A DNA stretch of 64,000 bases, from the NCBI RefSeq assembly GCF_013618475.1, contig NZ_JABJVN010000001.1, forward strand, positions 1,268,355 through 1,332,354. Direction: 5' to 3'. Each line of letters begins with the position of its first letter. The first letter of the stretch is position 1. A program made the position numbers and the translations under genes. The notes below the pieces were generated by a model. The model ran no database searches. It worked only from the letters and a program-made list of their open reading frames with translations, and was not told the origin of the DNA. Positions 16,968 through 25,104 of this stretch are shown here, one piece after another. This stretch comes from Saccharibacillus deserti. Its GTDB lineage: Bacteria > Bacillota > Bacilli > Paenibacillales > Paenibacillaceae.

Positions 16968-19421
16968 TTATACACTGCGGAATGCTACCGTTCCCGTATT
17001 TACGCTGCGATTGACACGAAAAGCCTTCTCCGCCGTGTCGAATTCTTCTCCCCATTGGAGCGTATAGCGAAACTCGTAGAATCCGCCCAGCGTTGCTTTG
17101 AAATTCGTTTCCCAGTAATTGGTCATTACCCAAGCGTACAGCGAGAGACGGTCCTGTTCGGACTGCTGTCCATGTACCTTGCGCTCGCCGAAAGCAAGCG
17201 GTCCGGTCTGGATCAGCGGCGTATCCGGCGTAGACAGCGCAAGCCCGCCTCTCGGGTCCACAAGCGCCATTCCTTCCTGAATGCAGTAGAAGTCGGTCAG
17301 CGTTCCCGGAATCTGATCGATTCCCGGACGAACTTCCGCCCCGGCTTTTTCGAGCCAGAGCTGCCCGCTGTCTTCACCTGCAAAAGGCAGCGAGACATAG
17401 ACGTTTTCGGGTTCCCATACGCTTGTTTTATGCATGCGAACCGATACGTCTACACGCGGGAGACCGGCGTATACTTTGAGAAACAGGGAGTAGTGGGTCA
17501 TCCCTTCCACCGCGTAGGTCAACTCCACGGTAGCATACAGAAGCCCTTTGGCGATTTCTTTGACGCCGATCAGACGGCCTGCGAAGCGCTGCACATTCAT
17601 CCCTTTGCGGTTGCGACCCATGATTCTTCTGACCGTCATCTGATCGCCGCGCTCGCCTTGGGTCACTTCATAAACAGGGGTGAAAGCACCGTGCTCCTGC
17701 CCGAAATCGATCATTTCCCGACTTGTCCGCTTGTCGATCCAGGAAACGATACCTTCCCCCTGCTCCCACGCAATGTGTACATGGGCAGATTCGATTCCGT
17801 TTTCCGTGACGACGATTTGCTGCCTGTTTCCGCCTTCGGTCGGCGTAATCAGATCCCGAATATCATGCACGCGGTCGGCGCCGATCAACCGCGTGCTGCT
17901 TGCCGTACTGCCCGTTTTCTGCGACGAAGCGCCGCGGATCGAATAGCGCTTTTCTTCGCCCGCTTGAAGCTCGGCCATGATCGCAATCTGGTATCCCCGG
18001 CTCACTCTCTCCTGCTGGTGAGGTACCACGTCTCCGGTTGCTTCCTCGACGACTTCCAGTCCGTTTCTGAAATAATCTGCTTCCCACTGTTCTTCCAGAT
18101 ACATAAGCGCCAAATCTTCGACCGGGTAATCGAACGAATTGATCACCTTGTACGTAAAAGCGCGATTCGCCCGAAGCAGGACGTCGCCGCGTTTTCTCGT
18201 CACTTGATCCAGACAGCGGTGCGCCAGGCGGCTCGCTCCGGCGGCATAAGCTTCTTTTCTGGCCGCCAATTCCTGCACCAGGGGATGCCAAGGCTCGGAG
18301 ATCGAAGAATGATAGCCCCATGTGTGTTCGGCGTACATCAGCATCTGCTGCTCCGCTTCTTTTACCTTGTCCGCGCTGATCGTTTCTCTCTGCGGATCGA
18401 GCCTTTTGACGAGAGAAAGCGTACGCTGCGCATTGCGGAAAATCTGGGTATGCATCGCGGTGGAAGCTACGCCGTCCGACCACCAGTCGGGCCAGTCCCC
18501 TTTATATACGGGGATGTCTACCTTCTGCTGCTTGACGAGATCGAAGTAACGGTTCAGCGTGGTCATCTCAATCTCGGCCACATCGCCGTGTTTGGCATTC
18601 CATTCCCGGATAAAGCCCATGACGCGTCCGTTCGGAGCCGCGTTGTCCCGAAGAAGTCCCATCACGTTGACCAGCACGAAATCGTACGGATATCCTTCTT
18701 TGTCGAGCTGCTCCAGGTAACGACCGATCCTTGTCTCGGCAGTCTTCCAATGATCTTCGGCGATGCCCCAGACTGGCGTCTCGTCCTGAATGGAGTAGGA
18801 CAGCATCCCGTCGGGATTGAGACCCAGGTCGTTGCCCATCATGTAATGTTCGCCGCTCCAGACCAGGATTCGGCTGCCGCCAGGCGTCTCCCAATAAAAA
18901 GGAAACTGCTTGCGACCGATCGCGAACATCCCGTGATGGGTATGGATGCTGCTCAGCAGGTGCTCGACTCCGGCATCGGCCAAAGCCTGCGCGTATCCCC
19001 AGCTGTAGCCGTTAATATCCGCCGTCATGGCCGAACGCACCCGCAGGCCCAAAGGCTCGGCGAACAGACCGGCCCTGGCGACCATCCCCGACAAAAGCTC
19101 GTAATCGATCAGTTCTGTCATGTTCAAATAAGTACCCGAAAGCTCGATATCGCCTCTGCGCAGCGCGTCGACGAACCGCTCCTTTTCATCGTCCGCCGCT
19201 TCTTCCAGAAACTTCTCGACGGCCCAGAACGTTTCGCACGTCCATTTGAACCCTTCCCATTCGGGATGTTCTTCGGTCCGGGAAGCTTCGCAAATCGCAA
19301 TGGCCTGCCGGATAAAGTCCACCTGGTACTGTTCGATTTTCTCCTGTCTTTCCGTATAGCCGATATCGGTATGGGAATGGTGAATCACATAAATCTTCCG
19401 CTTTTTCGCTGCCGCCTGCAT
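16968..19421 (-). CDS. GH38-family alpha-mannosidase-like glycosidase
   Basis: The 817-aa protein has the GH38 N-terminal catalytic signature: YVIHHSHTDIGYTERQEKI (zinc-binding His and Asp), ALRRGDIELSGTYLNMTELID, and SAMTADINGYSWGYAQAL, where the Asp is the likely nucleophile, then a large beta-rich C-terminal part. It has no signal peptide, so it should act in the cytoplasm on imported mannosides. Start ATG 19421 lies 8 nt after GGAGG; the ATG at 19436 overlaps the ribosome site. It is the last gene of a unit with a ROK kinase and mannose-6-phosphate isomerase, which supports mannose release as its role. The exact linkage is unknown. Confidence 0.88.
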   Translation of the reverse strand: MQAAAKKRKIYVIHHSHTDIGYTERQEKIEQYQVDFIRQAIAICEASRTEEHPEWEGFKWTCETFWAVEKFLEEAADDEKERFVDALRRGDIELSGTYLNMTELIDYELLSGMVARAGLFAEPLGLRVRSAMTADINGYSWGYAQALADAGVEHLLSSIHTHHGMFAIGRKQFPFYWETPGGSRILVWSGEHYMMGNDLGLNPDGMLSYSIQDETPVWGIAEDHWKTAETRIGRYLEQLDKEGYPYDFVLVNVMGLLRDNAAPNGRVMGFIREWNAKHGDVAEIEMTTLNRYFDLVKQQKVDIPVYKGDWPDWWSDGVASTAMHTQIFRNAQRTLSLVKRLDPQRETISADKVKEAEQQMLMYAEHTWGYHSSISEPWHPLVQELAARKEAYAAGASRLAHRCLDQVTRKRGDVLLRANRAFTYKVINSFDYPVEDLALMYLEEQWEADYFRNGLEVVEEATGDVVPHQQERVSRGYQIAIMAELQAGEEKRYSIRGASSQKTGSTASSTRLIGADRVHDIRDLITPTEGGNRQQIVVTENGIESAHVHIAWEQGEGIVSWIDKRTSREMIDFGQEHGAFTPVYEVTQGERGDQMTVRRIMGRNRKGMNVQRFAGRLIGVKEIAKGLLYATVELTYAVEGMTHYSLFLKVYAGLPRVDVSVRMHKTSVWEPENVYVSLPFAGEDSGQLWLEKAGAEVRPGIDQIPGTLTDFYCIQEGMALVDPRGGLALSTPDTPLIQTGPLAFGERKVHGQQSEQDRLSLYAWVMTNYWETNFKATLGGFYEFRYTLQWGEEFDTAEKAFRVNRSVNTGTVAFRSV

Positions 19422-19470
19422 CACTTTCGCCTCCATTCGTATACGGTTCGCCGCACCCGCGGCTTTCTTG

Positions 19471-20403
19471 TCATTCGTGCCTGCTTATCACGAAGTCGTG
19501 AATACCCAGCAGTGTGCTAAACAGTGTACTGCGGCTTACGCGAATATCGATTTCCGGGCAATTGGATAGTAGGCCTGTTTGAAAAGCAGGGACAAACAAA
19601 TGGGCGCTTTTGGAAATTTGCCCGCCAAGCACGATCGTATCCGGCCGAAAGCTCAGCAGCGAAGGAAGCAGAATCTGGGCCATGCGCTGTCCGAACTGTT
19701 CAAATACGCTCCTTGCACCCATATCCTCCTCATCCGCAAGCATGGCCAGATCGCGAACGTCAAGTTCCGCCGCAGCAAGTCCCTGCCGGCCGGCCAGTTC
19801 CAGCACGCCCCTTCGGGAAATGCAATCGTCCGCGATGCCCGCTCCGTAAGGGAGACGATACAGCCATCCCTCGTCCGGCACATCTTCTCGCCGTTTCACC
19901 GGCTTCCCTTCTTCCAGAAAGCAGGAACCCAGCCCCGTTCCGATCGTCAGACAAAGCGCCCGCCGCGCCTCGGCCGCAGCTCCGCCGGAAGCCGACTCAC
20001 CAAGCCCGAACAGCAGCGCGTCATTCTCGAACGCAATGCGAAAATGCGGTGCCAACCTGCGGCTTATCGCCGGTTCACGGCGCAGGGCTTGTTCGAGCAG
20101 CCGGCCGAAAGGAAGACCATACAGGGAATCGAACTTGCCGAGCCCCCGGATTCGACTGACACCTTCCGTGTAATCGAACGGTCCGGGGAAAGCAAGACCG
20201 AATCCGTCTACCGCGGAATCCGATTCCGTCTGGGCGAGAACCTGCCCAAACACGTCCGCAAAATACGCGATCAGCGGCTCGGCGTCCAGATCGGCTGTCG
20301 ATGCGTAGTAACCCACCGTCGCTTCCGAAACTTCTCCGTCGATGACGGCGGCCGCTTTGATCTGCGTTCCCCCGACATCGAAAGCGACAATCAGAGAAGA
20401 CAT
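19471..20403 (-). CDS. ROK-family sugar kinase
   Basis: The 310-aa protein has the ROK/ASKHA phosphate-1 loop (IVAFDVGGTQIKAAAV), the GFGLAFPGPFDY stretch, the sugar-binding FENDALLFGLGE, a second glycine loop LTIGTGLGSCFL and the adenosine segment DTIVLGGQISKS. The ROK zinc-binding CxCGxxGC motif is not present: that region reads GIADDCISRRGVLEL, so it belongs to a zinc-less subgroup. With mannose-6-phosphate isomerase and a mannosidase as neighbours, it is probably a mannokinase or related hexokinase. Start ATG 20403 lies downstream of AGGAGGTG, which overlaps the stop of the preceding gene. Confidence 0.88.
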   Translation of the reverse strand: MSSLIVAFDVGGTQIKAAAVIDGEVSEATVGYYASTADLDAEPLIAYFADVFGQVLAQTESDSAVDGFGLAFPGPFDYTEGVSRIRGLGKFDSLYGLPFGRLLEQALRREPAISRRLAPHFRIAFENDALLFGLGESASGGAAAEARRALCLTIGTGLGSCFLEEGKPVKRREDVPDEGWLYRLPYGAGIADDCISRRGVLELAGRQGLAAAELDVRDLAMLADEEDMGARSVFEQFGQRMAQILLPSLLSFRPDTIVLGGQISKSAHLFVPAFQTGLLSNCPEIDIRVSRSTLFSTLLGIHDFVISRHE

Positions 20404-20415
20404 ATCCGGCACCTC

Positions 20416-22173
20416 CTAAGTCCGTACATAGGCTTTGATCGTGCCTACCGTCCGGCCTTCGCTGGGTCCGCTGGGCCGAATCGTATAGCCGCCGACCGCC
20501 GCCGGTACGATAAAGGTCTCGGCATAGCGGATCACGAACGGTTCGAACGATCCGTCCATGCTCTCGACGGCCGCTTCTTCGCCCGATACCAGGTTCAGCA
20601 TGTGAACGCTTCCATTTTGTTCGTGCGATACGGCCTCGGAAAACCAATGCCGGCGCGTTTCGATAAACTGCAGGTTATGCAGCCCTGTCCGCTCTTCGGT
20701 CCAACCTGTTCCCTGTGCAATCTGTTCGATGCAATTGACGCATTCCGCTTCTGTCCATGCGGTCGTCCGGTCCCAGCGAATCACTTGTTCTCCGTGCTTC
20801 AAATGCACCGGACGGGGCCTGCCGTCCAATCCCATCCGATTCCAGTCCCACAGTTTGAACGTGAAAATGTAAGGCGTGGCGCTAATCTCCAGAACCATAC
20901 AGCCCGATGCGGAACAATGTACGGTTCCGGCGGGAATAAGGAAGTGGTCATGTGCGGACGCGGGAAACTTTTGAATATATCGCTCGGCCGGGAAAGGCTC
21001 TTTGCCATCCTGCGCCGTATGCAAATCGGCGATCATGTCTTCGGAAGAAATATTCTCGCGCAGACCGAGATACACTTGGGCCCCGGGCTCGGCATCCAAA
21101 ATGTAATAACTCTCATCCTGCGTATACATCATGCCGAAGTGCTCGTGAATGTATTCCGTGCTCGGATGAACCTGAAGGCTCAAATTCTGTCCGCCGATCG
21201 TATCGAGAAAATCGAACCGAATCGGAAATTCGGCTCCGAAACGGGCATACACGTTCTCGCCGAGCAGTTCGATCGCCCGAAAAAACACCAAATTGATCGC
21301 CGGCAGTTCCAGGCGTACCTTCCCATAGAGAAAATAAAGACTGTTCTCTTCCGGCACGCCGTCGAATCCCCAGGCATAAGGGTTGTCCCCCTTGGGCAGA
21401 CCGATATGTTTTTCCAACCATTGTCCTCCCCACACGCCGGGATCGAAATAAGGAACCAAACGAAACGGACGAACGGCGGTCTGGGACAAACCTTCAAACA
21501 GTGCCCGGCCCGTCACCATGACAGGCGAATCCCGGGCATTCGTATCCAGATAATAATCGACATCGGCCAGCAGCCCTTTTTTCAAACGGTCGGCCATGCG
21601 CCATTCGAAGAAAAAGCCGCGTTTATACCGTTTCAATATGTCGTCTTCCGGCCGCATCTCGCGCCAGCCGCCGATCTCCTGCCCGCGATAACGCCGCTGA
21701 ATCTCCCAACGCGCCAAGTCGGCGTAGAGCAGCAGATCGCCGCGGGCGGCCAGGGAGGCGCCGAAGCCGATCACCAAGACAATTTCCGCAGACGAATCTT
21801 CAATCGATCCGCGCAGCTCGTGAAGCTTTCCCGCATCGTAAAACTCTTCGATTCGAAACGAAGACAGATAACCGAACACGCGATCCTCGGTCATATAACG
21901 CCCGATCTTGCGATCGACTTCGGACGGAGGCAGCGCCGCTTCTTCGGCCTGCCGCACTTCCAACGAGAATGAAGCAAACGCCTGCTTGCATCCTTCGACA
22001 ATTTCCTCCTGCCGAACGCCGGGATAACATTCCAGTACAATCACTGTTTTCGGTTTGCCCAGCCGTTCAACTGCAGACACAAGCTCGCGGCCAATCGCCG
22101 GATAGCCCGCCCAAGCTGCGTCATCCTGCCCGTGGATCGAGATAAAAGGCTCTTGATCATAGCCTGGCGACAT
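20416..22173 (-). CDS. Class I mannose-6-phosphate isomerase with an extra N-terminal domain
   Basis: The C-terminal part (about residues 235-585) is a type I phosphomannose isomerase that interconverts mannose-6-P and fructose-6-P. The metal-site motifs are NLSLQVHPSTEYIHEHF (about 332-348), SYYILDAEPGAQVYLGL, and HDHFLIPAGTVHCSASGC (about 405-422). The first 210 residues are an additional domain (TVIVLECYPGVRQEEI, LVIGFGASLAARGDLLLYADLARWEIQ) that looks like a uridine-kinase-type alpha/beta domain lacking a proper P-loop; such long isomerases occur in Paenibacillus relatives. Start ATG 22173 follows AAAGGAGTG. It heads the operon with the ROK kinase and GH38 enzyme. Confidence 0.88.
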   Translation of the reverse strand: MSPGYDQEPFISIHGQDDAAWAGYPAIGRELVSAVERLGKPKTVIVLECYPGVRQEEIVEGCKQAFASFSLEVRQAEEAALPPSEVDRKIGRYMTEDRVFGYLSSFRIEEFYDAGKLHELRGSIEDSSAEIVLVIGFGASLAARGDLLLYADLARWEIQRRYRGQEIGGWREMRPEDDILKRYKRGFFFEWRMADRLKKGLLADVDYYLDTNARDSPVMVTGRALFEGLSQTAVRPFRLVPYFDPGVWGGQWLEKHIGLPKGDNPYAWGFDGVPEENSLYFLYGKVRLELPAINLVFFRAIELLGENVYARFGAEFPIRFDFLDTIGGQNLSLQVHPSTEYIHEHFGMMYTQDESYYILDAEPGAQVYLGLRENISSEDMIADLHTAQDGKEPFPAERYIQKFPASAHDHFLIPAGTVHCSASGCMVLEISATPYIFTFKLWDWNRMGLDGRPRPVHLKHGEQVIRWDRTTAWTEAECVNCIEQIAQGTGWTEERTGLHNLQFIETRRHWFSEAVSHEQNGSVHMLNLVSGEEAAVESMDGSFEPFVIRYAETFIVPAAVGGYTIRPSGPSEGRTVGTIKAYVRT

Positions 22174-22221
22174 GGATATGAAATCACTCCTTTACTTTTT
22201 ATGCTCAAAATATATCACAAA

Positions 22222-22237
22222 TTAACATAAACGAACA
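22222..22237. promoter_or_regulatory. Candidate DeoR-family operator before the mannoside operon
   Basis: TTAACATAAACGAACA occurs here and, identically, at 23088-23103 before the deoR-type gene. Read on, it is two near-direct copies of AACATAAA separated by CG (second copy AACAAAAA here). Its position about 50 bp upstream of the isomerase start fits a repressor site. Confidence 0.65.
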
Positions 22238-22259
22238 AAAAATATTTTTGGTCTTTTGT

Positions 22260-23042
22260 TCATACGACATGAAGCTCGATTCCCGCTTGTTCGATCTGAA
22301 GCCGGTCTTCTTCGCTCAATCCCTGATCGGTGACCCAGACATCAATATCGTTCAACGCGGCAACCCGGGTAAGGAAGCGTTGGCCGACCTTGGAAGAATC
22401 GAGCAGCATGATTACTTTTTTGGCGGAACGGATCATGGCTTTCTTTACCTGGGTATCAAGCAGATTAGGGTCCGTGAAGCCCGATTCATGCGTAAAGCCG
22501 AGAGCGGACAAAAACAACACGTCTGCGTGATAATGCGCAAAAAAACGTTCCGCTTCGGGACCGACAAAGGTACCCGACTTGTCCCGAAACAGTCCTCCGC
22601 AGCTGATCACGGTCCGCTTCTCGGAAGCGTAAGGACGAAACAGATTAAGCGTATCAATGCCGTTGGTCAGCAGCGTCAATTCGTCCAGACGTTCCAAGTG
22701 CACGGTCATACGCGATACCGTTGTTCCGTTTTCCAGGGCAATGGTACAGCCGCTGTGTACAAAGTTTTCGGCGGCATAAGCGGCCAACCTGTTTTTTGTG
22801 TCGCGATTGCTGGATTCTTTGGTCGTAATTGCCGGTTCTTCCCGGATCTCTTCCGCCGCCGGCGCCCGATAAACGGCTCCTCCATGGGAGCGGTTGATCA
22901 GATGCTCCTGTTCCAAAGCGTTCAAATCGCGGCGAATCGTCATTTCCGACACGCCGAAGTGTAGGCTCAATTCTTTTAATGTAGCCGCACCCTTGTCGGC
23001 GAGATAAGCGAATAAGGCTTGTTTTCGTTGTAATGGCAGCAT
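22260..23042 (-). CDS. DeoR-family transcriptional regulator
   Basis: The 260-aa protein has the DeoR helix-turn-helix (LQRKQALFAYLADKGAATL, then HFGVSEMTIRRDLNALEQ and INRSHGGAVY) and the C-terminal sugar-phosphate-sensing domain with IALENGTTVSRM, FLSALGFTHESGFTDPN and VIMLLDSSKVGQRF. Such regulators usually respond to a phosphorylated sugar. The gene lies 86 bp upstream of the isomerase-ROK-mannosidase operon on the same strand, and the same 16-bp sequence precedes both, so it probably represses both itself and that operon. Confidence 0.9.
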   Translation of the reverse strand: MLPLQRKQALFAYLADKGAATLKELSLHFGVSEMTIRRDLNALEQEHLINRSHGGAVYRAPAAEEIREEPAITTKESSNRDTKNRLAAYAAENFVHSGCTIALENGTTVSRMTVHLERLDELTLLTNGIDTLNLFRPYASEKRTVISCGGLFRDKSGTFVGPEAERFFAHYHADVLFLSALGFTHESGFTDPNLLDTQVKKAMIRSAKKVIMLLDSSKVGQRFLTRVAALNDIDVWVTDQGLSEEDRLQIEQAGIELHVV

Positions 23043-23087
23043 CGTTCACACCTCTTTTTCTCAATCTGACAAGCTAACTTTCCTATT

Positions 23088-23103
23088 TTAACATAAACGA
23101 ACA
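23088..23103. promoter_or_regulatory. Candidate autoregulatory operator of the DeoR-type gene
   Basis: TTAACATAAACGAACA is repeated from 22222-22237. Here the pair of direct repeats is perfect: AACATAAA, CG, AACATAAA (23090-23107). It is 46 bp upstream of the deoR-type start codon. Confidence 0.65.
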
Positions 23104-23104
23104 T

Positions 23105-23129
23105 AAAAAAGCGGCCCCAGGGACCGCTT
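23105..23129 (-). terminator. Terminator of the flavoprotein reductase gene
   Basis: AAGCGGCCC (23109-23117) pairs with GGACCGCTT (23121-23129) with one wobble pair, followed on the minus strand by a T run. Its T run overlaps the DeoR-type operator. Confidence 0.75.
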
Positions 23130-23170
23130 CTTCTTTCGCGAACTTCTACTCTTCTGAAAATCGCTATCCT

Positions 23171-24538
23171 TCACATCTCCAACAAATACTGCACATCGCT
23201 GCCGTCCGTCGGATAAGCGAACAGCGTGTCGCTCAGCTGCGGTGCCGTCAGTCCGTGCCGTATCGCAATCGTGAAATAGTTGATCAGATGCTCCGCTTCG
23301 CCGTTCAGGATATGGGCACCCAGGATCCTGCCGTCCGCTTTATCGAGAATGACCTTCGCCCTGCTCGGTTGTTCGCCGATCCGTTTGTACGTATACCAAG
23401 CCGACATATCCACGTGGTTGACCTTGATATCTTTGCCGCTGTCTTTGGCCTGCGCTTCGCTCATGCCGACCGACGCGAGCATGGGATAAGTGAAAGCAAT
23501 CGACGGAATCGCCGTGTAATTGGGCTTCGAGCTGTCGGCTTGAAGCAGATTGGCCGCTACGGACCGGGCTTCGAGTCCGGCGGCCGGAGTCAGCGAAGGA
23601 CCGGGCGATCCGGATACGTCGCCTGCCGCATATACGTCCGGATTGCTGGTGCTGCGCAGATATTCGTTGACGGTTACGCCTTTTTTATCGAAGTCGACTT
23701 CGCCCTGTTCCAGATCCAGTTCGTCGATATTCGGAACCCGGCCGGCGCCGTGCACGACCGCTCCGCATTCGAGGCGCAGCGGCGTACCGTTTTGCGTGCC
23801 TTCGAGCAGGAAGCCTCTGCCGGAGCGTGACAGCTTGGTCGTCTTCGTGTTCAGATGGAACGCAATTCCGATCTTTTTCATACTGTCGACCAGCGCCTCT
23901 ACCAGATCGGGATCGAAATTTTTGAGCGGCTTGTCGTCGTTATGAATCACATGTACCTTTGCTCCGGCTTCGGCCGCGATATGCGCGAATTCGAACGAAA
24001 TATACCCGCCGCCGATAAATGCGATCGTGTCGGGAAGACTCTCCAGGTCGAGAAAATCGTCGCTGTGAAGAAGCAGCTCTTCGCCGTCGATACCGAGCGT
24101 CGCAGGGCGGGCGCCGGTCGCAATCAGGATCTTGCCGCCGGTCAGCGTATGCTCGCCGACCGTAATCGTACGCTTATCCGCAAAAGAAGCGGTACCGTGG
24201 AAATAGCGGATCCCCGCCTGCTCGAACTTTTCTTCGGTCGATTTCGGAATGCCTTCGGTAAATGTATTTTTGAACGCCATCAGTTCGGACCAATCGATCG
24301 CGTTCTCGCTTTGGATGCCTTTGCCGGTCAGATTTCGGCTGCGCGCGATCAGTTCGGCGGCTCCGGCCAGCACCCGCTTGGGATCGCAGCCTCGCTGGGA
24401 GCAGGTACCTCCGAATGGACGCGGATCGATGATCGCTACGCTCCAGCCCTTCTCCCGGCAGGAAGTTGCGACATTCTGTCCGGCACTGCCGGTTCCGAGT
24501 ACGATCAGATCAAAATTGAAATCGGATAGGGGCTTCAT
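23171..24538 (-). CDS. Pyridine nucleotide-disulfide oxidoreductase, mercuric/glutathione reductase-like
   Basis: The 455-aa flavoprotein has an FAD GxGxxG-type start (LIVLGTGSAGQNVA), a redox-active pair in GGTCSQRGC (Cys46 and Cys51, CxxxxC), an NAD(P)-binding TIAFIGGGYISFEFAHIAA, and the second FAD motif PDVYAAGDVSGSPG. The C-terminal catalytic HPT(x)SE-type motif of glutathione and mercuric reductases reads YPTDGSDV, so the proton-relay His is replaced. A disulfide substrate is possible but the active site is atypical. There is no heavy-metal-binding N-terminal domain and no mer gene nearby. It is a single-gene unit between two terminators. Confidence 0.9.
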   Translation of the reverse strand: MKPLSDFNFDLIVLGTGSAGQNVATSCREKGWSVAIIDPRPFGGTCSQRGCDPKRVLAGAAELIARSRNLTGKGIQSENAIDWSELMAFKNTFTEGIPKSTEEKFEQAGIRYFHGTASFADKRTITVGEHTLTGGKILIATGARPATLGIDGEELLLHSDDFLDLESLPDTIAFIGGGYISFEFAHIAAEAGAKVHVIHNDDKPLKNFDPDLVEALVDSMKKIGIAFHLNTKTTKLSRSGRGFLLEGTQNGTPLRLECGAVVHGAGRVPNIDELDLEQGEVDFDKKGVTVNEYLRSTSNPDVYAAGDVSGSPGPSLTPAAGLEARSVAANLLQADSSKPNYTAIPSIAFTYPMLASVGMSEAQAKDSGKDIKVNHVDMSAWYTYKRIGEQPSRAKVILDKADGRILGAHILNGEAEHLINYFTIAIRHGLTAPQLSDTLFAYPTDGSDVQYLLEM

Positions 24539-24630
24539 AGAAAATTCCTCACTCTCTGGGTATGGACTGCATTTATCTTTCGCTTACCATTACCCGAATT
24601 GCCCGCTTGCGCCTTGTTTCGTCCGCCGCG

Positions 24631-24683
24631 CCAAAAGGCCCGGACGGGCGGCGATCTTCTCGCCGCCCGTCCGGGCCTTTTGG
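24631..24683. terminator. Very strong bidirectional hairpin between hfq and the flavoprotein reductase
   Basis: Perfect 23-bp arms at 24631-24653 and 24661-24683 enclose a 7-nt loop (ATCTTCT). The ends carry AAAA and TTTT. It should end the hfq transcript 13 bp past its stop codon. Confidence 0.85.
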
Positions 24684-24696
24684 CTGAACTGCGTTC

Positions 24697-24930
24697 TTAT
24701 TTGGCCTTTTCGGCGATGATCGTCGAAACGGCATGTTTGTAAATGAGACTCTGCTTGCCGGCAGAAGTTCGTACGACGATCACGAAACGGTCGAACGCTT
24801 CGATCTTCCCTTGAATACGGGCACCATTGACCGTAATGACCGTGCAGTCGCGCCCGCTCTCGCTAAGCTGCCGCAGCTGATCGTCCTGCTGAAAGCCTGT
24901 TCGTTGTTCTCCGGATGGTTCATTGGACAT
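24697..24930 (-). CDS. hfq: RNA chaperone Hfq (short, stand-alone copy)
   Basis: The 77-aa product has the Sm1 region (CTVITVNGARIQGKIEAFDRFVIVV) and the Sm2 signature LIYKHAVSTI, where YKHA lines the uridine-binding ring pore. It should form a hexamer binding small RNAs. It has a longer, Gln-rich N-terminus (about 15 residues) and stops soon after Sm2. Start ATG 24930 follows AGAGGGA. In Firmicutes hfq usually sits next to miaA; here it is alone between two unrelated genes, so it may be a second Hfq-type protein. Confidence 0.87.
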   Translation of the reverse strand: MSNEPSGEQRTGFQQDDQLRQLSESGRDCTVITVNGARIQGKIEAFDRFVIVVRTSAGKQSLIYKHAVSTIIAEKAK

Positions 24931-25104
24931 TGTGATCCCTCTCTCTATGTTAATGGGATAAGATTCGTCTCGACGTTCTTCCGCGTCAATCCGATTCCTG
25001 GTCATTATACCATCCCGAACCGCCCGAGTCTCAAAAAAGCCTGGAGCAAATTTGCGCGGCGGCCGCCTTTGGAAATCGGCCTATGCTCTCATGGTGCACG
25101 AAAA

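Noticed and set aside
16839-19520. Open reading frame of 893 codons on the plus strand
   Set aside because: It is antisense to the GH38 gene, shows no domain and is rich in Arg, His and Phe as expected for the shadow of a GC-rich gene.
19579-21972. Open reading frame of 797 codons on the plus strand
   Set aside because: Antisense to the ROK kinase and isomerase genes; both minus-strand products have clear family motifs, this one has none.
23171-24538. Mercury resistance gene merA
   Set aside because: The disulfide pair is present, but there is no metal-binding N-terminal domain, no C-terminal Cys pair and no mer neighbours.
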